From Eriocheir sinensis (Eukaryota; Arthropoda; Malacostraca; Decapoda; Varunidae), in the NCBI RefSeq assembly GCF_024679095.1, contig NC_066531.1:4046745-4110744 (forward strand): 64,000 nucleotides of DNA. The letters are read 5' to 3'. The notes below the pieces were generated by a model that did no database searches, had not been told where the DNA came from, and was given only the letters and a program-made list of their open reading frames with translations. Position numbers and translations under genes: made by a program. Shown here piece after piece: positions 1-14,568 of the stretch (positions are counted from its first letter, which is position 1; each line of letters opens with the position of its first letter).

Positions 1-204
1 TACCGTGTAGCAGCGACGGACCAAAATTGTGGCTTTACCGTGTAGCAGCGACGGGCCAAATTTGTGGCTTTACCGTGTAGCAGCGACGGGGCAAATTTGT
101 GGCTTTACCGTGTAGCAGCGACGGGCCAAATTTGTGGTTTTACCGTGTAGCAGCGACGGACCAAAATTGTGGCTTTACCGTGTAGCAGCGACGGACCAAA
201 ATTG
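1..204 (+). repeat. 35-bp minisatellite, 6 units, inside PB1
   Basis: Units start at 1, 36, 71, 106, 141 and 176 and differ by only a few bases. Each contains the motif GTAGCAGCGACGGGCC, which is also part of the PB1 terminus. The array therefore looks like an amplified terminal segment of the MITE. Confidence 0.92.
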
Positions 205-360
205 TGCCATGATTTTAACCTCCAAAAATAGATGATACATGAACTGATCACAAATGCTTTGATATATATTATGAAATGGTTTGTGTGAAGGGTGATTTTT
301 CTCATTTTTCTCGCTTAGAGGGACCATTAAGAAACATGATCCCCGCTGCAACCAGGTTAA
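1..360 (+). mobile_element. PB1 MITE copy 1 (TTAA-flanked, piggyBac-like, non-autonomous)
   Basis: The copy begins inside six tandem 35-bp units and continues through a conserved unique body to a right end reading as a degenerate GCTACCGGGTTAA at 348-360. Better copies elsewhere in the window start TTAACCCGGTAGCAGCG and end in its reverse complement, so the family has terminal inverted repeats flanked by TTAA, as for piggyBac-like elements. The left end lies outside the window. No coding capacity is visible. Confidence 0.75.
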
Positions 361-424
361 AAGTTTTACGATGCTAAATCTACACACAACGTTCTGCTCA
401 TATATGAACAGCATCTAGGAGTTA

Positions 425-650
425 AAGGTCCGTATTCTCAGATTCTCCCGCGTCTCACGTCAACTATTTCCAAAGGCCAAAAAAGGACATCACTCGGGTT
501 TTCATGAGTTTTTCCTCAGGGTCTTGGTACAGAGGAAGGGTCGAACTACAATTAGGGTCATTAATCTACATCTGGAAATGCCCCACACTCTAACGAAAAC
601 CGTGTCAAATATGTGAGCATGGGCGCAGAAATGTTTTAAAATAAGGCCCT
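425..650 (+). mobile_element. TA-type MITE copy 1 (Tc1/mariner-like ends)
   Basis: A degenerate member of a roughly 225-bp family. Both ends are AAGGGCC-like terminal inverted repeats, each flanked by TA. Other copies lie at 22681, 38313 and 40879. This copy is the most diverged. It is assigned by homology between the copies and by the TA flanks; no transposase is encoded. Confidence 0.6.
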
Positions 651-833
651 TAGACAGTTCAGAGGAGCAGTCATCACGGAAATATCGATGCAGGATAAAA
701 TGAGACAATAGTGTGAAGGAGTTTGAGAGATAGAAGACTGGGGTTGTAGTGATGATAATGGTTGTGGTCAGGGTGAGAACGGCAGCTACGGTGATGATAA
801 TGTCAATGGTGGTAAGTTTGTTATAGGGAAAAC

Positions 834-1224
834 CTAAGTCTACATATACCAAGTCAAGTCACTCTGCTTCAAAACTGCGACCGGTATGCGCAGGAGGCGG
901 TTTTGGGGCGGAGCAGCGGGATGACGTCACTTGGAGCCCATCAAAAAATACCCGCCAGTTCAGGGGTGACTAAAGTTGCGCCGTGTGTGCACTCTGGATG
1001 TGCATTCTCGCCGCCTACAAACGGCGGTGTGGGGTGTGAGGGGGAGGGGGGGGGGGCATGTTGAAGTGATTGATTTAAAATAGTCCGCCTTTCTTCGTTT
1101 TCTCTAAATCCCTGTTTCTACATTCTCTAGTTTGGCTCCAAGCAGTGTCACGCATAAACCACGCCTCGGCCGTGTCTCCTCCCACAAACCTGCGTATGAC
1201 TTGACTTGCTGTATATAGACTTAG
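834..1224 (+). mobile_element. CTAAGTC MITE copy 1 with 8-bp target duplication
   Basis: The terminal inverted repeats begin CTAAGTCTATATA. The element is flanked by a perfect 8-bp duplication GGGAAAAC (826-833 and 1225-1232). It lacks about 85 bp of interior sequence present in the 463-bp copies. The superfamily is unknown: an 8-bp duplication fits hAT, P or MULE types, but the ends are not a typical hAT CAG terminus. Confidence 0.88.
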
Positions 1225-1463
1225 GGGAAAACAAGGAGTAAAATTAGAAAGTTGGTAGATTTTTATGAACGTGCACATATTACAAAAAAATGGTAAATAC
1301 TATTCTTACCCGCTACATACCACGTCCCAGGTGAAAGGTAAGGCTTTAGTATATGCCTTGTGATACAATTGTTATAATATTAGCATCACCCTTTAACAAA
1401 CTCACTTGAAGAAAACGCGCAGTCATAAGAAAACATATCGCCAGCTATATTGGCTAGCTTATA

Positions 1464-1465
<2 letters not shown>
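1225..1465. other. Unassigned spacer
   Basis: AT-rich sequence with no recognisable gene or repeat. Confidence 0.5.
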
Positions 1466-1503
<38 letters not shown>

Positions 1504-1572
1504 CGCTCCGATAGCTCAGTCGGTTAAGGCGCTGCGCTGCCAGGCTTCGCGGCGTGGCTGACAGATGTTCGA

Positions 1573-1628
<56 letters not shown>

Positions 1629-1647
1629 ACACACACACACACACACA

Positions 1648-1723
<76 letters not shown>
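1466..1723. repeat. (AC)n / SINE head / (AC)n(CT)n compound
   Basis: (AC)n occupies 1466-1501 and 1574-1650, followed by (CT)n at 1651-1723. A short tRNA-like SINE head lies between the two (AC) tracts. Confidence 0.95.
1505..1573 (+). mobile_element. SINE-4 head fragment (tRNA-derived)
   Basis: A box-A-like TAGCTCAGTCGGTTAAGGCG and a weak box B (TGTTCGACC) are enclosed by (AC)n on both sides. The SINE body is missing. A stand-alone tRNA gene is unlikely because the acceptor ends do not pair. Confidence 0.6.
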
Positions 1724-1725
<2 letters not shown>

Positions 1726-2214
1726 CCCATTAAATTTACAGAGCCATGCCACGACCGCGCACCAGTTGGCAACACAAGTAACATTTCCAGGATTTTAAAG
1801 ACCAGCTTGCACTGGTGTACTAGGGACGGCAAGTCATGATATAGTGCTCCATTAACTTCTGGAAGGTTTGACAATATGCACTCATGTTCTCTGCTTGTTG
1901 TCCTGAACTATATAAACAAAATAAGTTAGTAGCAACATGACCCTGCCGTGCGTGGGCTCTCTAGTGCTACCGGTAAAATAAAAGGTTATTTCTATTATTT
2001 CTCCAGCATCCAACAGCAACCGGGAAAATACCTATTATGTAAGCCGATATAGACCTTATAGAACTACCTTGGCAGACCCGTGCTCGACTTATTAGGAGTA
2101 GAAGTAGCGTCTGTGGTACTTTTGTTCATTCATTTTGTTTTGTTTTCGCCCTTCAGCTGCCCTCTGTACTGGAAAAAGGATCTGATTTGCTATTGGTATC
2201 GATGCGCATCATTT
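1724..2214. other. Unassigned spacer
   Basis: No supported feature. Short open frames here lack recognisable domains. Confidence 0.5.
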
Positions 2215-2565
2215 TACCGTATTTTAATCTTCAATAACCTCTTTAAACACGTATTTCACATCATTTTTACCGAACTTTTATTAATATTTCTTTACCTCAT
2301 TTTTCCATATTTTCATCTTCAATAACCTCTTTAAACACGTATTTCACCTTATATTTACCGTATTTTCACAAGCATTTACTTTTATTAATATTTCTTTACC
2401 TCATTTTTCCGCATTTCATCTTCATTTACCTCTTTAAACACGTATTTCACCTTATATTTACCGTATTTTTCAGAAGCATTTACTTTTATTAATATATTTT
2501 AACCTCATTTCTCCGCATTTCCACTTTCATTTACTTCTTCAAACACGTATTTCACCTTTATTTGC
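2215..2565 (+). repeat. Tandem repeat of about 104 bp, 3-4 imperfect units
   Basis: The landmark TAAACACGTATTTCAC recurs near 2243, 2330, 2433 and 2540, with shared AT-rich sequence between. The first interval is shorter (about 88 bp). Confidence 0.85.
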
Positions 2566-2667
2566 CGTAATGGTGAGTTCGCAAATGTATGCTGATGATA
2601 ACTTCGAATGTAATTGGACACGGATTTCTCATTTTAGAGAGGTTAGTGTGTTATGGATCAACACTAA

Positions 2668-2996
2668 AGCCCCGTTCACACTGTTCCGACTCTGGGCCAC
2701 GACTACCCACGACTCTAGGGTACACGAGGTCTTGGGTGTTGATGTGAAAGGGTCGGGCATGTCTTGAAAGAGGTCTTGAGACTGTTGCCGAATGCTGCGC
2801 CGACGTCGTGACGGGAGTCTGGAGTCGTGAGAGTTAGCACATGCTGGCAACTAGTTGGCCGAATGTCCCAGACAGTCGGCAAGACACCAAGACCCCAATA
2901 AAACCTCACCCCTTCTTGGAGCGTGGGAACCAACTTGTCAAATGTAGAAGTCGCTGGGTTGTCGTGGCCCAGGGTCGGCACAGTGTGAACGGGGCT
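2668..2996 (+). mobile_element. H1 MITE copy 1 (PIF/Harbinger-like)
   Basis: Long terminal inverted repeats of about 35 bp begin AGCCCCGTTCACACTG and are flanked by TAA at 2665-2667 and 2997-2999. A 3-bp TWA duplication is the hallmark of PIF/Harbinger. No transposase is present. Confidence 0.82.
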
Positions 2997-2999
2997 TAA

Positions 3000-3540
3000 C
3001 TTACAACCTGTTAAGACTTCAGACAAGAATGTTCGTTAGGCAAATGATTCCCTGGTTAGCATGACGCGCGCAAACAAAATGGTCAATTACCTCCTAAAGT
3101 GGATGTAAGGCAATCAGGTGGCTTTAAGTAGCTCAGGATGAACTGCAAAATTGCACCAGATTAGTTCAATATATAAACCGAATTGCTGTCGGAATCATCG
3201 GCTATTGATTTTAATTTCAGGATGAATGAAATATGGCGCAATGGGTTACATAAGGACGCTTCCGCTTGCTGCTGCCTGGAGTTGTTGCAGGATCAATACC
3301 AGCTAGATTATACCATCCTTGGACTCGACCGTCCGTCTACCATGAGAGTCTTTTGGGAATATCTTTTTGAGCTGATGGATTGAGCCGCGACCACTGCTCC
3401 AAAATTCAGTGTTCCACTTTGTCCTCCTTTCTCAACAGCAAGCAAAACACTGAGGAAAGTCACCAAATGTAACACATACGTGACTTAATGGTGAAGATAA
3501 TTATTGCCTATGACTTGACCTCTTTGAAGAAGTGTGTATC
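3000..3540. other. Unassigned spacer
   Basis: Nothing recognisable. A 66-codon frame at 3183-3383 has no known motif. Confidence 0.5.
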
Positions 3541-3674
3541 AAGGCGACTCTCCACCCGAAATTGACCTCTTTTGGCCACTCTTTACTTTTGTCTGTTGTG
3601 GGAGCGGCAAGTTGCGGGCTTTTTTCTACACTTTTTGTGGCCCTTCAGCTGCCTCCTTTGAGGTAAAAAAAAAG
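3541..3674 (+). mobile_element. LINE-A 3' UTR fragment
   Basis: It matches the 3' end of other LINE-A copies: the CGAAATTGACCTC block, a GCGGGCTTTTTT block and a GCCCTTCAGCTGCCTCC block ending in poly-A. It runs directly into (AC)n. Confidence 0.75.
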
Positions 3675-3676
3675 TG

Positions 3677-3967
<291 letters not shown>

Positions 3968-4000
3968 ATGCATGTATATATGTATGTATATATGTGTGTG

Positions 4001-6246
4001 GGCTCCTCCGATCACAATCTTATTTCTGCATCCTGTCCTATCGCTCCTGTACACCCTCTGGACCCACCGAAGAGGCGATGCTTCTGGCATTTTGCTTCAG
4101 CTCGGTGGGACGACCTGAGGATGTACTTTTCCGATTTCCCGTGGAATGATCATTGCTTCCAGGATAGAGACCCCTCTGTGTGTGCTCAGCGCATCACAGA
4201 GGTGATTGTCTCTGGAATGGAGGCATACATTCCTCGTTCTTTCTCTACTCCTCACGCAAAAAAGCCTTGGTTTAATCACGCTTGTTCTCGTGCTGTCAAT
4301 GATAGAGAGGTAGCTCACAAAAGGTACCAGAGCCTTCAAACTAATGCTAATTATGAACTTTACATTTCTGCCCGAGATCGTGCCAAATCTATTCTCCGAC
4401 TAACCAAAAATTCTTTCATTAATAGAAAATGTCAAAACCTTGCTTTCTCTAACTCTTCCCGTGACTTTTGGCATCTAGCCAAAAACATCTCCTCCAACTT
4501 CACTTCTTCATCTTTCCCTCCACTCCTCAGTCCTGACGGCAACACTGCCGTCTCATCTATCTCTAAGGCTGAACTCTTCTCTCAAACTTTTTCTAAAAAC
4601 TCCACTCTGGACGATTCTGGGCATATTCCTCCTACTCATCCCCCCTCTGACTCCTTTATGCCTGTTATAAAGATTCTTCAAAATGATGTTTCTATGCCCT
4701 CTCTGGCCTCAATCCTCAGAAGGCTTATGGACCTGATGGAGTGCCTCCTATTGTCCTTAAAAACTGTGCCTCCGTGCTGTCACCCTGCCTGGTCAAACTC
4801 TTTCGCCTCTGCCTGTCAACATCTACCTTTCCTTCTTGCTGGAAGTATGCCTTCATACAGCCTGTACCTAAGAAGGGTGACCGCTCCAATCCCTCAAACT
4901 ACCGTCCTATTGCTTTACTTTCTTGTCTATCTAAAGCTTTTGAATCAATCCTTAACCGGAAGATTCAAAAGCACCTTTCCACTTCTGACCTTCTATCTGA
5001 TCGCCAGTATGGGTTCCGCAAGGGGCGTTCTACTGGTGATCTCCTAGCCTTCTTAACTGACTCTTGGTCATCCTCTCTTAGCCGTTTCGGTGAAACTTTT
5101 GCTATTGCGCTGGACATATCAAAAGCTTTTGATAGGGTCTGGCACAAATCTTTGCTTTCTAAACTACCCTCCTACGGTTTCTATCCTTCTCTCTGTACCT
5201 TTATCTCCAGTTTCCTTTCTGACCGTTCTATTTCTGCCGTGGTAGACGGTCACTGTTCTTCCCCTAAATCTATTAACAGTGGTGTCCCACAAGGTTCTGT
5301 CCTATCTCCCACTCTTTTTCTGTTGTTCATTGATGATCTTCTTCCCAAAACGAACTGTCCTATCCATTCCTACGCCGATGATTCCACTCTGCATTATTCA
5401 ACTTCTTTTAATAGAAGACCCACCCTTCAGGAACTTAACGACTCAAGGCTGGAGACTGCAGAACGCTTAGCCTCAGACCTTACTATTATTTCCGATTGGG
5501 GCAAGAAGAACCTGGTGTCCTTCAACGCCTCAAAATCACAGTTTCTCCACCTATCCACTCGACACAATCTTCCAAACAACTATCCCCTATTCTTTGACAA
5601 CACCCAGCTATCACCTTCCTCAACACTAAACATTCTCGGTCTATCCTTAACTCAAAATCTCAACTGGAAACTTCATATCTCATCTCTTACTAAATCAGCT
5701 TCCTCGAGGCTGGGCGTTCTGTACCGTCTCCGCCAGTTCTTCTCCCCTGCACAGTTGCTGTTCATATACAGGGGCCTTGTCCGCCCTCGTATGGAGTATG
5801 CATCTCATGTGTGGGGGGGCTCCACTCACACAGCTCTTCTGGACAGAGTGGAGGCTAAAGCTCTTCGTCTCATCAACTCTCCTCCTCATACTGATAGTCT
5901 TCTACCTCTTAAATTCCGCCGCAATGTTGCCTCTCTTTCTATCTTCTATCGATATTTCCACGCTGACTGCTCTTCTGAACTTGCTAACTGCATGCCTCCC
6001 CCCCTCCCGCGGCCCCGCTGCACTCGACTTTCTACTCATGCTCATCCCTATACTGTCCAACACCCTTATGCAAGAGTTAACCATCATCGTCACTCTTTCA
6101 TCCCTCACGCTGGTAAACTCTGGAACACTCTTCCTTCATCTGTATTTCCTCCTGCCTACGACTTATACTCTTTCAAGAGGAGTGTATCAGGACACCTCTC
6201 CTCCCCGAAACTGCCCCTTATCTTTCAACATTTTTTGATATTTTGA
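4001..6246 (+). pseudogene. LINE-A1: non-LTR retrotransposon ORF2 (endonuclease tail + reverse transcriptase), Jockey/I-like
   Basis: This is the best-preserved coding region of the window. It enters inside the apurinic endonuclease domain at its terminal SDHNLI motif (4007-4024). A region between endonuclease and RT follows, with a one-base loss near 4695 that shifts the frame. From about 4700 to 6246 the reverse transcriptase frame is open for roughly 500 codons. The RT blocks in order are [14 protein letters not shown] (about 4867), DISKAFDRVWH (about 5113), GVPQGSVLSPTLF (5281-5319) and the catalytic YADD (5371-5382). A thumb-like and C-terminal region follows. The encoded enzyme would copy its own RNA at a nicked target. 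The copy is 5'-truncated against (TA)n, lacks ORF1 and most of the endonuclease, and carries the frameshift, so it is dead. The clade within the Jockey/I superfamily is my inference. Confidence 0.93.
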
Positions 6247-6305
6247 GTAGCGGAGTTTTTTATATTTTGTTTGTGTTGTGTTTCTTTGTGTGCCCTGATC
6301 AAAAA
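6247..6305 (+). mobile_element. LINE-A1 3' UTR
   Basis: The shortened 3' tail (GAGTAGCGGAGTTTTTTATA and the following T-rich block) ends in A8, which runs directly into (TA)n. Confidence 0.7.
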
Positions 6306-7136
<831 letters not shown>

Positions 7137-7202
<66 letters not shown>

Positions 7203-7213
7203 GACAGACAGAC
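7137..7213. repeat. (AC)n then (GACA)n
   Basis: (AC)n occupies 7137-7198, followed by four GACA units. Confidence 0.96.
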
Positions 7214-7309
7214 GTATTAAGACGAACAGTTGGTTAAGTAGAGAACGAGATATTTTTTTACGGCGAGAGGCAGCTTAATGGCGAAAAAACTAAATAAACA
7301 TAATTAAAT

Positions 7310-7815
7310 TGCCCGCTCGGCGCTGCTACAATAAAAGAAAGATGAAAGAGTGGCTCGTAGGCAGGAGGAAGTACAGACAGAGGAAGGCTGCTACAGTGTG
7401 TTCCAGCGGAAAGGGTAAAGGAATGAAGATGCTGGTTCACTCATGCTTAGAGGATTCGGATAAAACAGGGATGAGAAAGAGTGGAAAGTGGTGTGCAGCT
7501 GGGTCTCGGGAGAAAGAGAGGCATGCCGTCAGTAAGATAGGAAGAGCAGTCAACAAGAAGAATCGATTGAAAATAGAAAAAAAATGCAACATTGCGGCGG
7601 AATTTAAAAGAGATTGAAGACTTCTAGTTAGATTAGGGAAGTTGCTGAGAATAAAAGCCTTTGACTTCACTCTAGCAGAACTGAGTGTGTGGAACATTCT
7701 CCCTACACTAAAATACGAGGGCGTACAAGATCCCTTTATGTGAACAGGATCTGAGAAGGGGAAAAGGTCTGGCGGAGACAATTCAGAATGCCCCTGACCT
7801 CGAGGAAGCTGACAT
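7310..7815 (-). mobile_element. LINE-A decayed 3' fragment
   Basis: The complement matches the RT C-terminal part of LINE-A, including the equivalents of the FYRYFHADCSSEL and [16 protein letters not shown] stretches. Many indels and stops are present. It is diverged from A1, indicating an old copy. Confidence 0.75.
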
Positions 7816-8508
7816 TTAGTCCTTGAACGCTAACCTTGGATGAATGGGCACGTAGCACGCTTCTCGAAAGTCGATCCTGCATATAGGATTGTCTTTGTAT
7901 GAGGCAACCCTAAGGCAGGAGACCAAGAGGACACCCGCGTAACCTGTGAATAAAGTAAGTTATCGATCTTTGGAGGAGCTCAAGATTGGACAGGGAGCAT
8001 GCATAGAGGCTTACTCGGGGGAACCGTCAAGAGTGGAGGCGATAGGTGAATGTAATAATGCGCCTCCCTACGTACGCTCTTCATTGGTAGTTAGTGTCAT
8101 AATCACCAATGCATATCACTCAACTACGAAATCTTTGCATATCCTAAACGTGTCCATCGTTTTGTTTTTCTTGTGTCTATGGCTTTGGGTCTTTATATAA
8201 TACGATACTTGATTAGATCTTCTCTTTGATTTCTCTCATACTGAATATTTCTAGCTTTACAACCCCTCATATCAATCTGTTGTACTCTCTCTCTCTCTCT
8301 CTTACACGTGTCCCAGACATTAGCATTTCTTTACCTTTTTTTTTCTTTTGCGGTCCTCTGTTTGCTCTCATATTCAATTACAGGTTAACTGATCATTTGT
8401 GGTCATTCCTTGCATTTTTCTCCATTCCTATTGTGGCACCTTAAAACTTATTTGCCAGTGACTTGATTAATTGTCCATGGTACATTTGTCATTTGGGGGA
8501 TGACAGAC

Positions 8509-8509
<1 letters not shown>
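7816..8509. other. Unassigned spacer
   Basis: Contains a short CT run near 8287. An 84-codon frame at 7946-8200 has no motif that I recognise. Confidence 0.5.
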
Positions 8510-8539
<30 letters not shown>

Positions 8540-8615
8540 CACACACACACACACACACACAGACACAGACACACACAGACACAAACACAGATACACACAC
8601 ACACACACAAGGTCA

Positions 8616-8660
<45 letters not shown>
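8510..8660. repeat. Interrupted (AC)n
   Basis: AC tracts interrupted by GACA and AGGTCAGG segments. Confidence 0.96.
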
Positions 8661-8661
<1 letters not shown>

Positions 8662-8912
8662 CCGGTGGCTCAATCGGTAGAGCGCTGCGCTGCGAGGCTT
8701 AACGGCCAAACAGGCGGCGGTTCGAGCCCCGCTCAGGCCGGATTGTTTCGGTTGATTAGGAGTGGTTACTATCCCCATTTGAACAAGGGGGATGGGGTGT
8801 GTGGTGTGTGAGGTCCCTCTGTACCCAGAGATCGACGATAATGAGCACTTGCTCTCGTCGGGAGGGTACCTGCTGGTGAAAGCGAGTCCAACTCGTGATC
8901 AGGCCGTGGTGA

Positions 8913-8914
<2 letters not shown>
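8661..8914 (+). mobile_element. SINE-4 copy with (AC)n on both sides
   Basis: The tRNA-like head has box A (TGGCTCAATCGGTAGAGCG) and box B GGTTCGAGCCC (8719-8729). The body ends GTGGTGAATTACACAC and merges into the next (AC)n array. Other family members in this window share the GTGAATTAC-(AC)n end. Confidence 0.8.

Positions 8915-8989
<75 letters not shown>
8915..8989. repeat. (AC)n
   Basis: Perfect dinucleotide array continuing from the SINE-4 3' end. Confidence 0.97.
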
Positions 8990-8991
<2 letters not shown>

Positions 8992-9691
8992 TTTTGGTTC
9001 ATCCCTTCGGGCCCACTTTTGTTTCTTCTCTTCTTTAACTGATGGATATTGACTCACTAGAAACCTTCTAATATCAAGCTTTAAGCAACTTTACCGTGTC
9101 GTATCCTTGGTAACGTGATCCGAGTTCTAGTTGTTATGGAGACAGGGTCCGGAAATAAAATATGGAAAAAAATCTCTTGAATGTATTTTAAACTACTGAA
9201 AATAATACTCTACTTAACATACTATGTCTTAGTAACAAAGAACATTAATTATGGCATTTTAGCAGAGGGGAAGGGACACGTTAACGTCGTTACAAATCAT
9301 ATTAATAATACAGAGATACGCAATCAGAATTGTTTCATTGAAGTTTTCTCTAACTTACAAAACTCACACAAGCACAAATCATACCACAGGCAAGTGCTTT
9401 CCATCTCACTCGCTTCCTAACTCCATAACAAAGCGATCACTATACAAGTAACCCTACCACACTTTTCCTACGCTTTAAATCTCCAGGCCGATGATTACAC
9501 ATCTATCCGACACATCTATCCGACTCATTTCCTAGCTGTGGGTCGGGATGATAACACTTGTCATGCCTAATTTTCCACACAAAAAAACAAAAAACAATCG
9601 CCCATATGTCTTATCGACGCCCATTGGCCAGACTCATTCTGTCTTTTACCACACATGTTAATTTAAGGTAAAGTTGGGAGCATACGATGTA
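8990..9691. other. Unassigned spacer
   Basis: AT-rich. A 79-codon frame at 9181-9420 has no recognisable domain. Confidence 0.5.
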
Positions 9692-9959
9692 GCAGCGCTT
9701 GGCCTCGGTGCTCATCTCCGTAACATTGGCCCTTGAGCCTGTGGTGGGAGGGAGCCCATTACCCCGGGACACAGGGCCAGTGGTACATCCGGGTTACCAC
9801 AGTTTACCTTCCCCAGGTTTCCCCAGGTACCCATTTATCGACCAGCCCGAAAGGGAGGATGAACAGCTGGGTGAGCTGCACGCCGACTGCCCGGGCCGGG
9901 ATTCGAACCCGGGGCCGCGGATTAGAAGCCAGGCACGCTGACCACTAGACCACGGAGGC
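9692..9959 (-). mobile_element. SINE-3 copy 1 (tRNA-derived)
   Basis: On the minus strand the element starts GCCTCCGTGGTCTAGTGGTC (box A). It has box B GGGTTCGAATCCC and a body with CCAGCTGTTCATCC and GGGGAAACCTGGGG. It shares its full body with the copy at 37163. Confidence 0.83.
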
Positions 9960-10378
9960 GTACATGTTGATTACTTTTCCGTTATTCGTCATAATCCCGA
10001 AAACACACACAGTTTCACTTTTCTGCTCTGTTATTTGCTTTTAATATTTAATTTTGTCGTCACACCCACTTCATTATTCAGCCTATGGAAATGGGTGCTG
10101 TGTGCCACGCCTTTTGTGTAGCCACGCTTAAAAGCCATCCATGCTTGTACCCTCCAAGTTTTATCATACTGGTAAATGTTTATGAACTGGTTATTATATC
10201 AGTCCTTTGTTTGTCTTTTCCCCTCAAGGGTTATGGGCTGCCTGCCTCTGCCTGGTGTTTACGTCTGGCTTGCCTTCGCCGCGTTTCCTTTTTCCTCTCG
10301 TTATTTACTTTCTTGTTTATGCCTGGTCAATTTATGTGGTTTTGCCTGGTAGGGGTAGCAGCGATTCTGGAACCCAAC

Positions 10379-10379
<1 letters not shown>
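9960..10379. other. Unassigned spacer
   Basis: No recognisable gene or repeat. Confidence 0.5.

Positions 10380-10467
<88 letters not shown>
10380..10467. repeat. (AC)n
   Basis: Perfect dinucleotide array. Confidence 0.97.
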
Positions 10468-10470
<3 letters not shown>

Positions 10471-10637
10471 GTAGGTACGCGACGTCAGGCAAGGAGTTGT
10501 GACCTCGTTGTCGCGGTGTGTTGTGTGTGAGTGGTCTCAGTCCTACCCAAAGATCGGTACTACGGACTCTGTGCTCTTCCGTAGGGGAACGGCTGGCTGT
10601 CTCGAGAGAGGCCCGCAGCAGACCAAGAGGTGAATTA
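10468..10637 (+). mobile_element. SINE-4 3' body (head missing)
   Basis: It matches 42958-43124 closely: a GTAGGTACGCGACGT start, an internal GATCGGTACTA, and the GAGGTGAATTAC end. (AC)n replaces the tRNA-like head. Confidence 0.78.
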
Positions 10638-10671
10638 CACACACACACGCACACACGCATTTCGCGGGTAT

Positions 10672-12977
<2,306 letters not shown>

Positions 12978-13120
12978 AAGAAATAAACTCAGCAATAAGA
13001 GCGAGATAATTCTAATTAAGAAAATATTAAGTCGAGACACAATATAAACTACATTACTAAAGTTTTGCATATAAAAAGTTCTTAACAATTTAGTGTGAAA
13101 TAGCATGGGTTTCCGGTGAC

Positions 13121-13457
13121 TTATTTTTTATTTTTTACGTGAATGCCTATAGCGCCGGTAGGCTCTCTTGAAGGGCCTGGATGGTAGTCGGCCCCAGCCC
13201 GTCATGGCGCAGGCAAGTGTTTATAGTGGCGCCATCTTCTCTTGGCTCATGCTACCCCCCGGAACTCGTTCTTGATTCACTTGGACGGTTTCCTCAAGAG
13301 TCCGGGTTGATGGGTTGTCTTCAGGACAGCATGTGGGTAGTTTTAAGCCACTCGGCGGTGACTGAAAAATCCGAGGTGGTAGCGTGGGGATTCGAACCCG
13401 CGTCGTCCATCACGTGGTGAATGTGGGCCTAGCACGCTACCACTCAGCCACCGCCTA
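13121..13457 (-). mobile_element. SINE-1 copy a (tRNA-derived)
   Basis: Poly-T lies at the left. On the minus strand the head is GGCGGTGGCTGAGTGGTAGC (box A) and box B is GGGTTCGAATCCCC. The body includes the CACCGCCGAGTGGCTTAAAA and GGCGCCACTATAAACACTTG blocks. This is the commonest repeat family in the window. Confidence 0.88.
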
Positions 13458-13949
13458 CATTAAGAACATTAAATTCGCAGATGCCATATTATTAATAAGT
13501 AAATTTTAATGAAAACTTAACGAGAATGATCACAGAACTTAACAAATAAAGTATGAAAGGAAGTGTGAAGCAATATAGGAAGAAAAAAATGTTACATAAA
13601 AAAATGACAAAGAAATCGGTAAAGAAACACGAATGTAGTGCAGCACTCAGCACATACCGTTGATGAAGAATTAGTGCCTTACGTAAAAGAAAAAGTAGTG
13701 CAATCTCAGACAAGGAAACAAAGATCATAGCAATGGGAAGGAGTGCTTTTGATGGATGCAGTAATATCATGAATAGCGACCTGAAGAGAAAGAGGTACAT
13801 CAGTATATTCAGACAGTCCTAACTCGGATAGTTGGCGCCTCACAAAATAGTAAGCGAAAAGGTTAGGAAGCACACAAAGAGGAATGAAGACAAGAGAAAT
13901 CACTGAATAATGGTACACGCTGGGGGCTGCGTTGCTTTGTCCACACTAC
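13458..13949. other. Unassigned spacer
   Basis: AT-rich, no supported gene. A 102-codon antisense frame is hydrophobic but resembles nothing that I recognise. Confidence 0.5.
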
Positions 13950-14416
13950 CTAAGTCTATATACACCAAGTCAAGTCACACGCAGGTTTGTGGGAGGAGAC
14001 ACGGCAGAGGCGTGGCTTATGCGTGACGTTGCTTGGAGCCAAACTAGAGAATGTAGAAACAGGGATTTAGAGAAAACGAAGAAAGGCAGACTAATTTAAA
14101 TCAATCACTTCAACATGCCCTCCCTCACACCCCACACCGCCGTTTGTAGGCATTGGAATTACAGTCACGCAATAGCACAATAAAAAGGCATATTTTTTTT
14201 CATCAGTGGCTTGCCTGAACGCGCTGTGAAAGAAAGCAAGCATGCACATCCAGAGAGCACACACGGCCGCAACTTTAGTCACCCCTGAACTGGCGGGTAT
14301 TTTTTTTTTTTACCTTTAACTGACGTCATCCAGCAGCTCCGCCCCCAAACCGCCCCCTGCGCGTACCGGTCGCAGTTTCGAAGCAGAGTGACTTGACTTG
14401 GTATATATAGACTTAG
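13950..14416 (-). mobile_element. CTAAGTC MITE copy 2
   Basis: Reverse orientation, full length. Flanked by the perfect 8-bp duplication CACACTAC (13942-13949 and 14417-14424). Confidence 0.9.
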
Positions 14417-14568
14417 CACACTACGACACTAATTCCGGGGTCCCTCCGAGGATGTCTCCATGCAGGCCAACTTCCCATCATAAGTGTATTTCATGAAAGG
14501 ATCCATGAATTGGGGACCCACGAATTGGTGGGCGTCCCTTTCGCCTCGTCCGCCTGGACTATCTCTTA

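Noticed and set aside
1..204. CRISPR-like direct repeats
   Set aside because: Units are contiguous with no spacers and belong to an insertion element in a eukaryotic genome.
13492..13800. 102-codon hydrophobic antisense frame, possible membrane protein
   Set aside because: AT-rich sequence yields Phe/Leu-rich frames by chance; no recognisable family.
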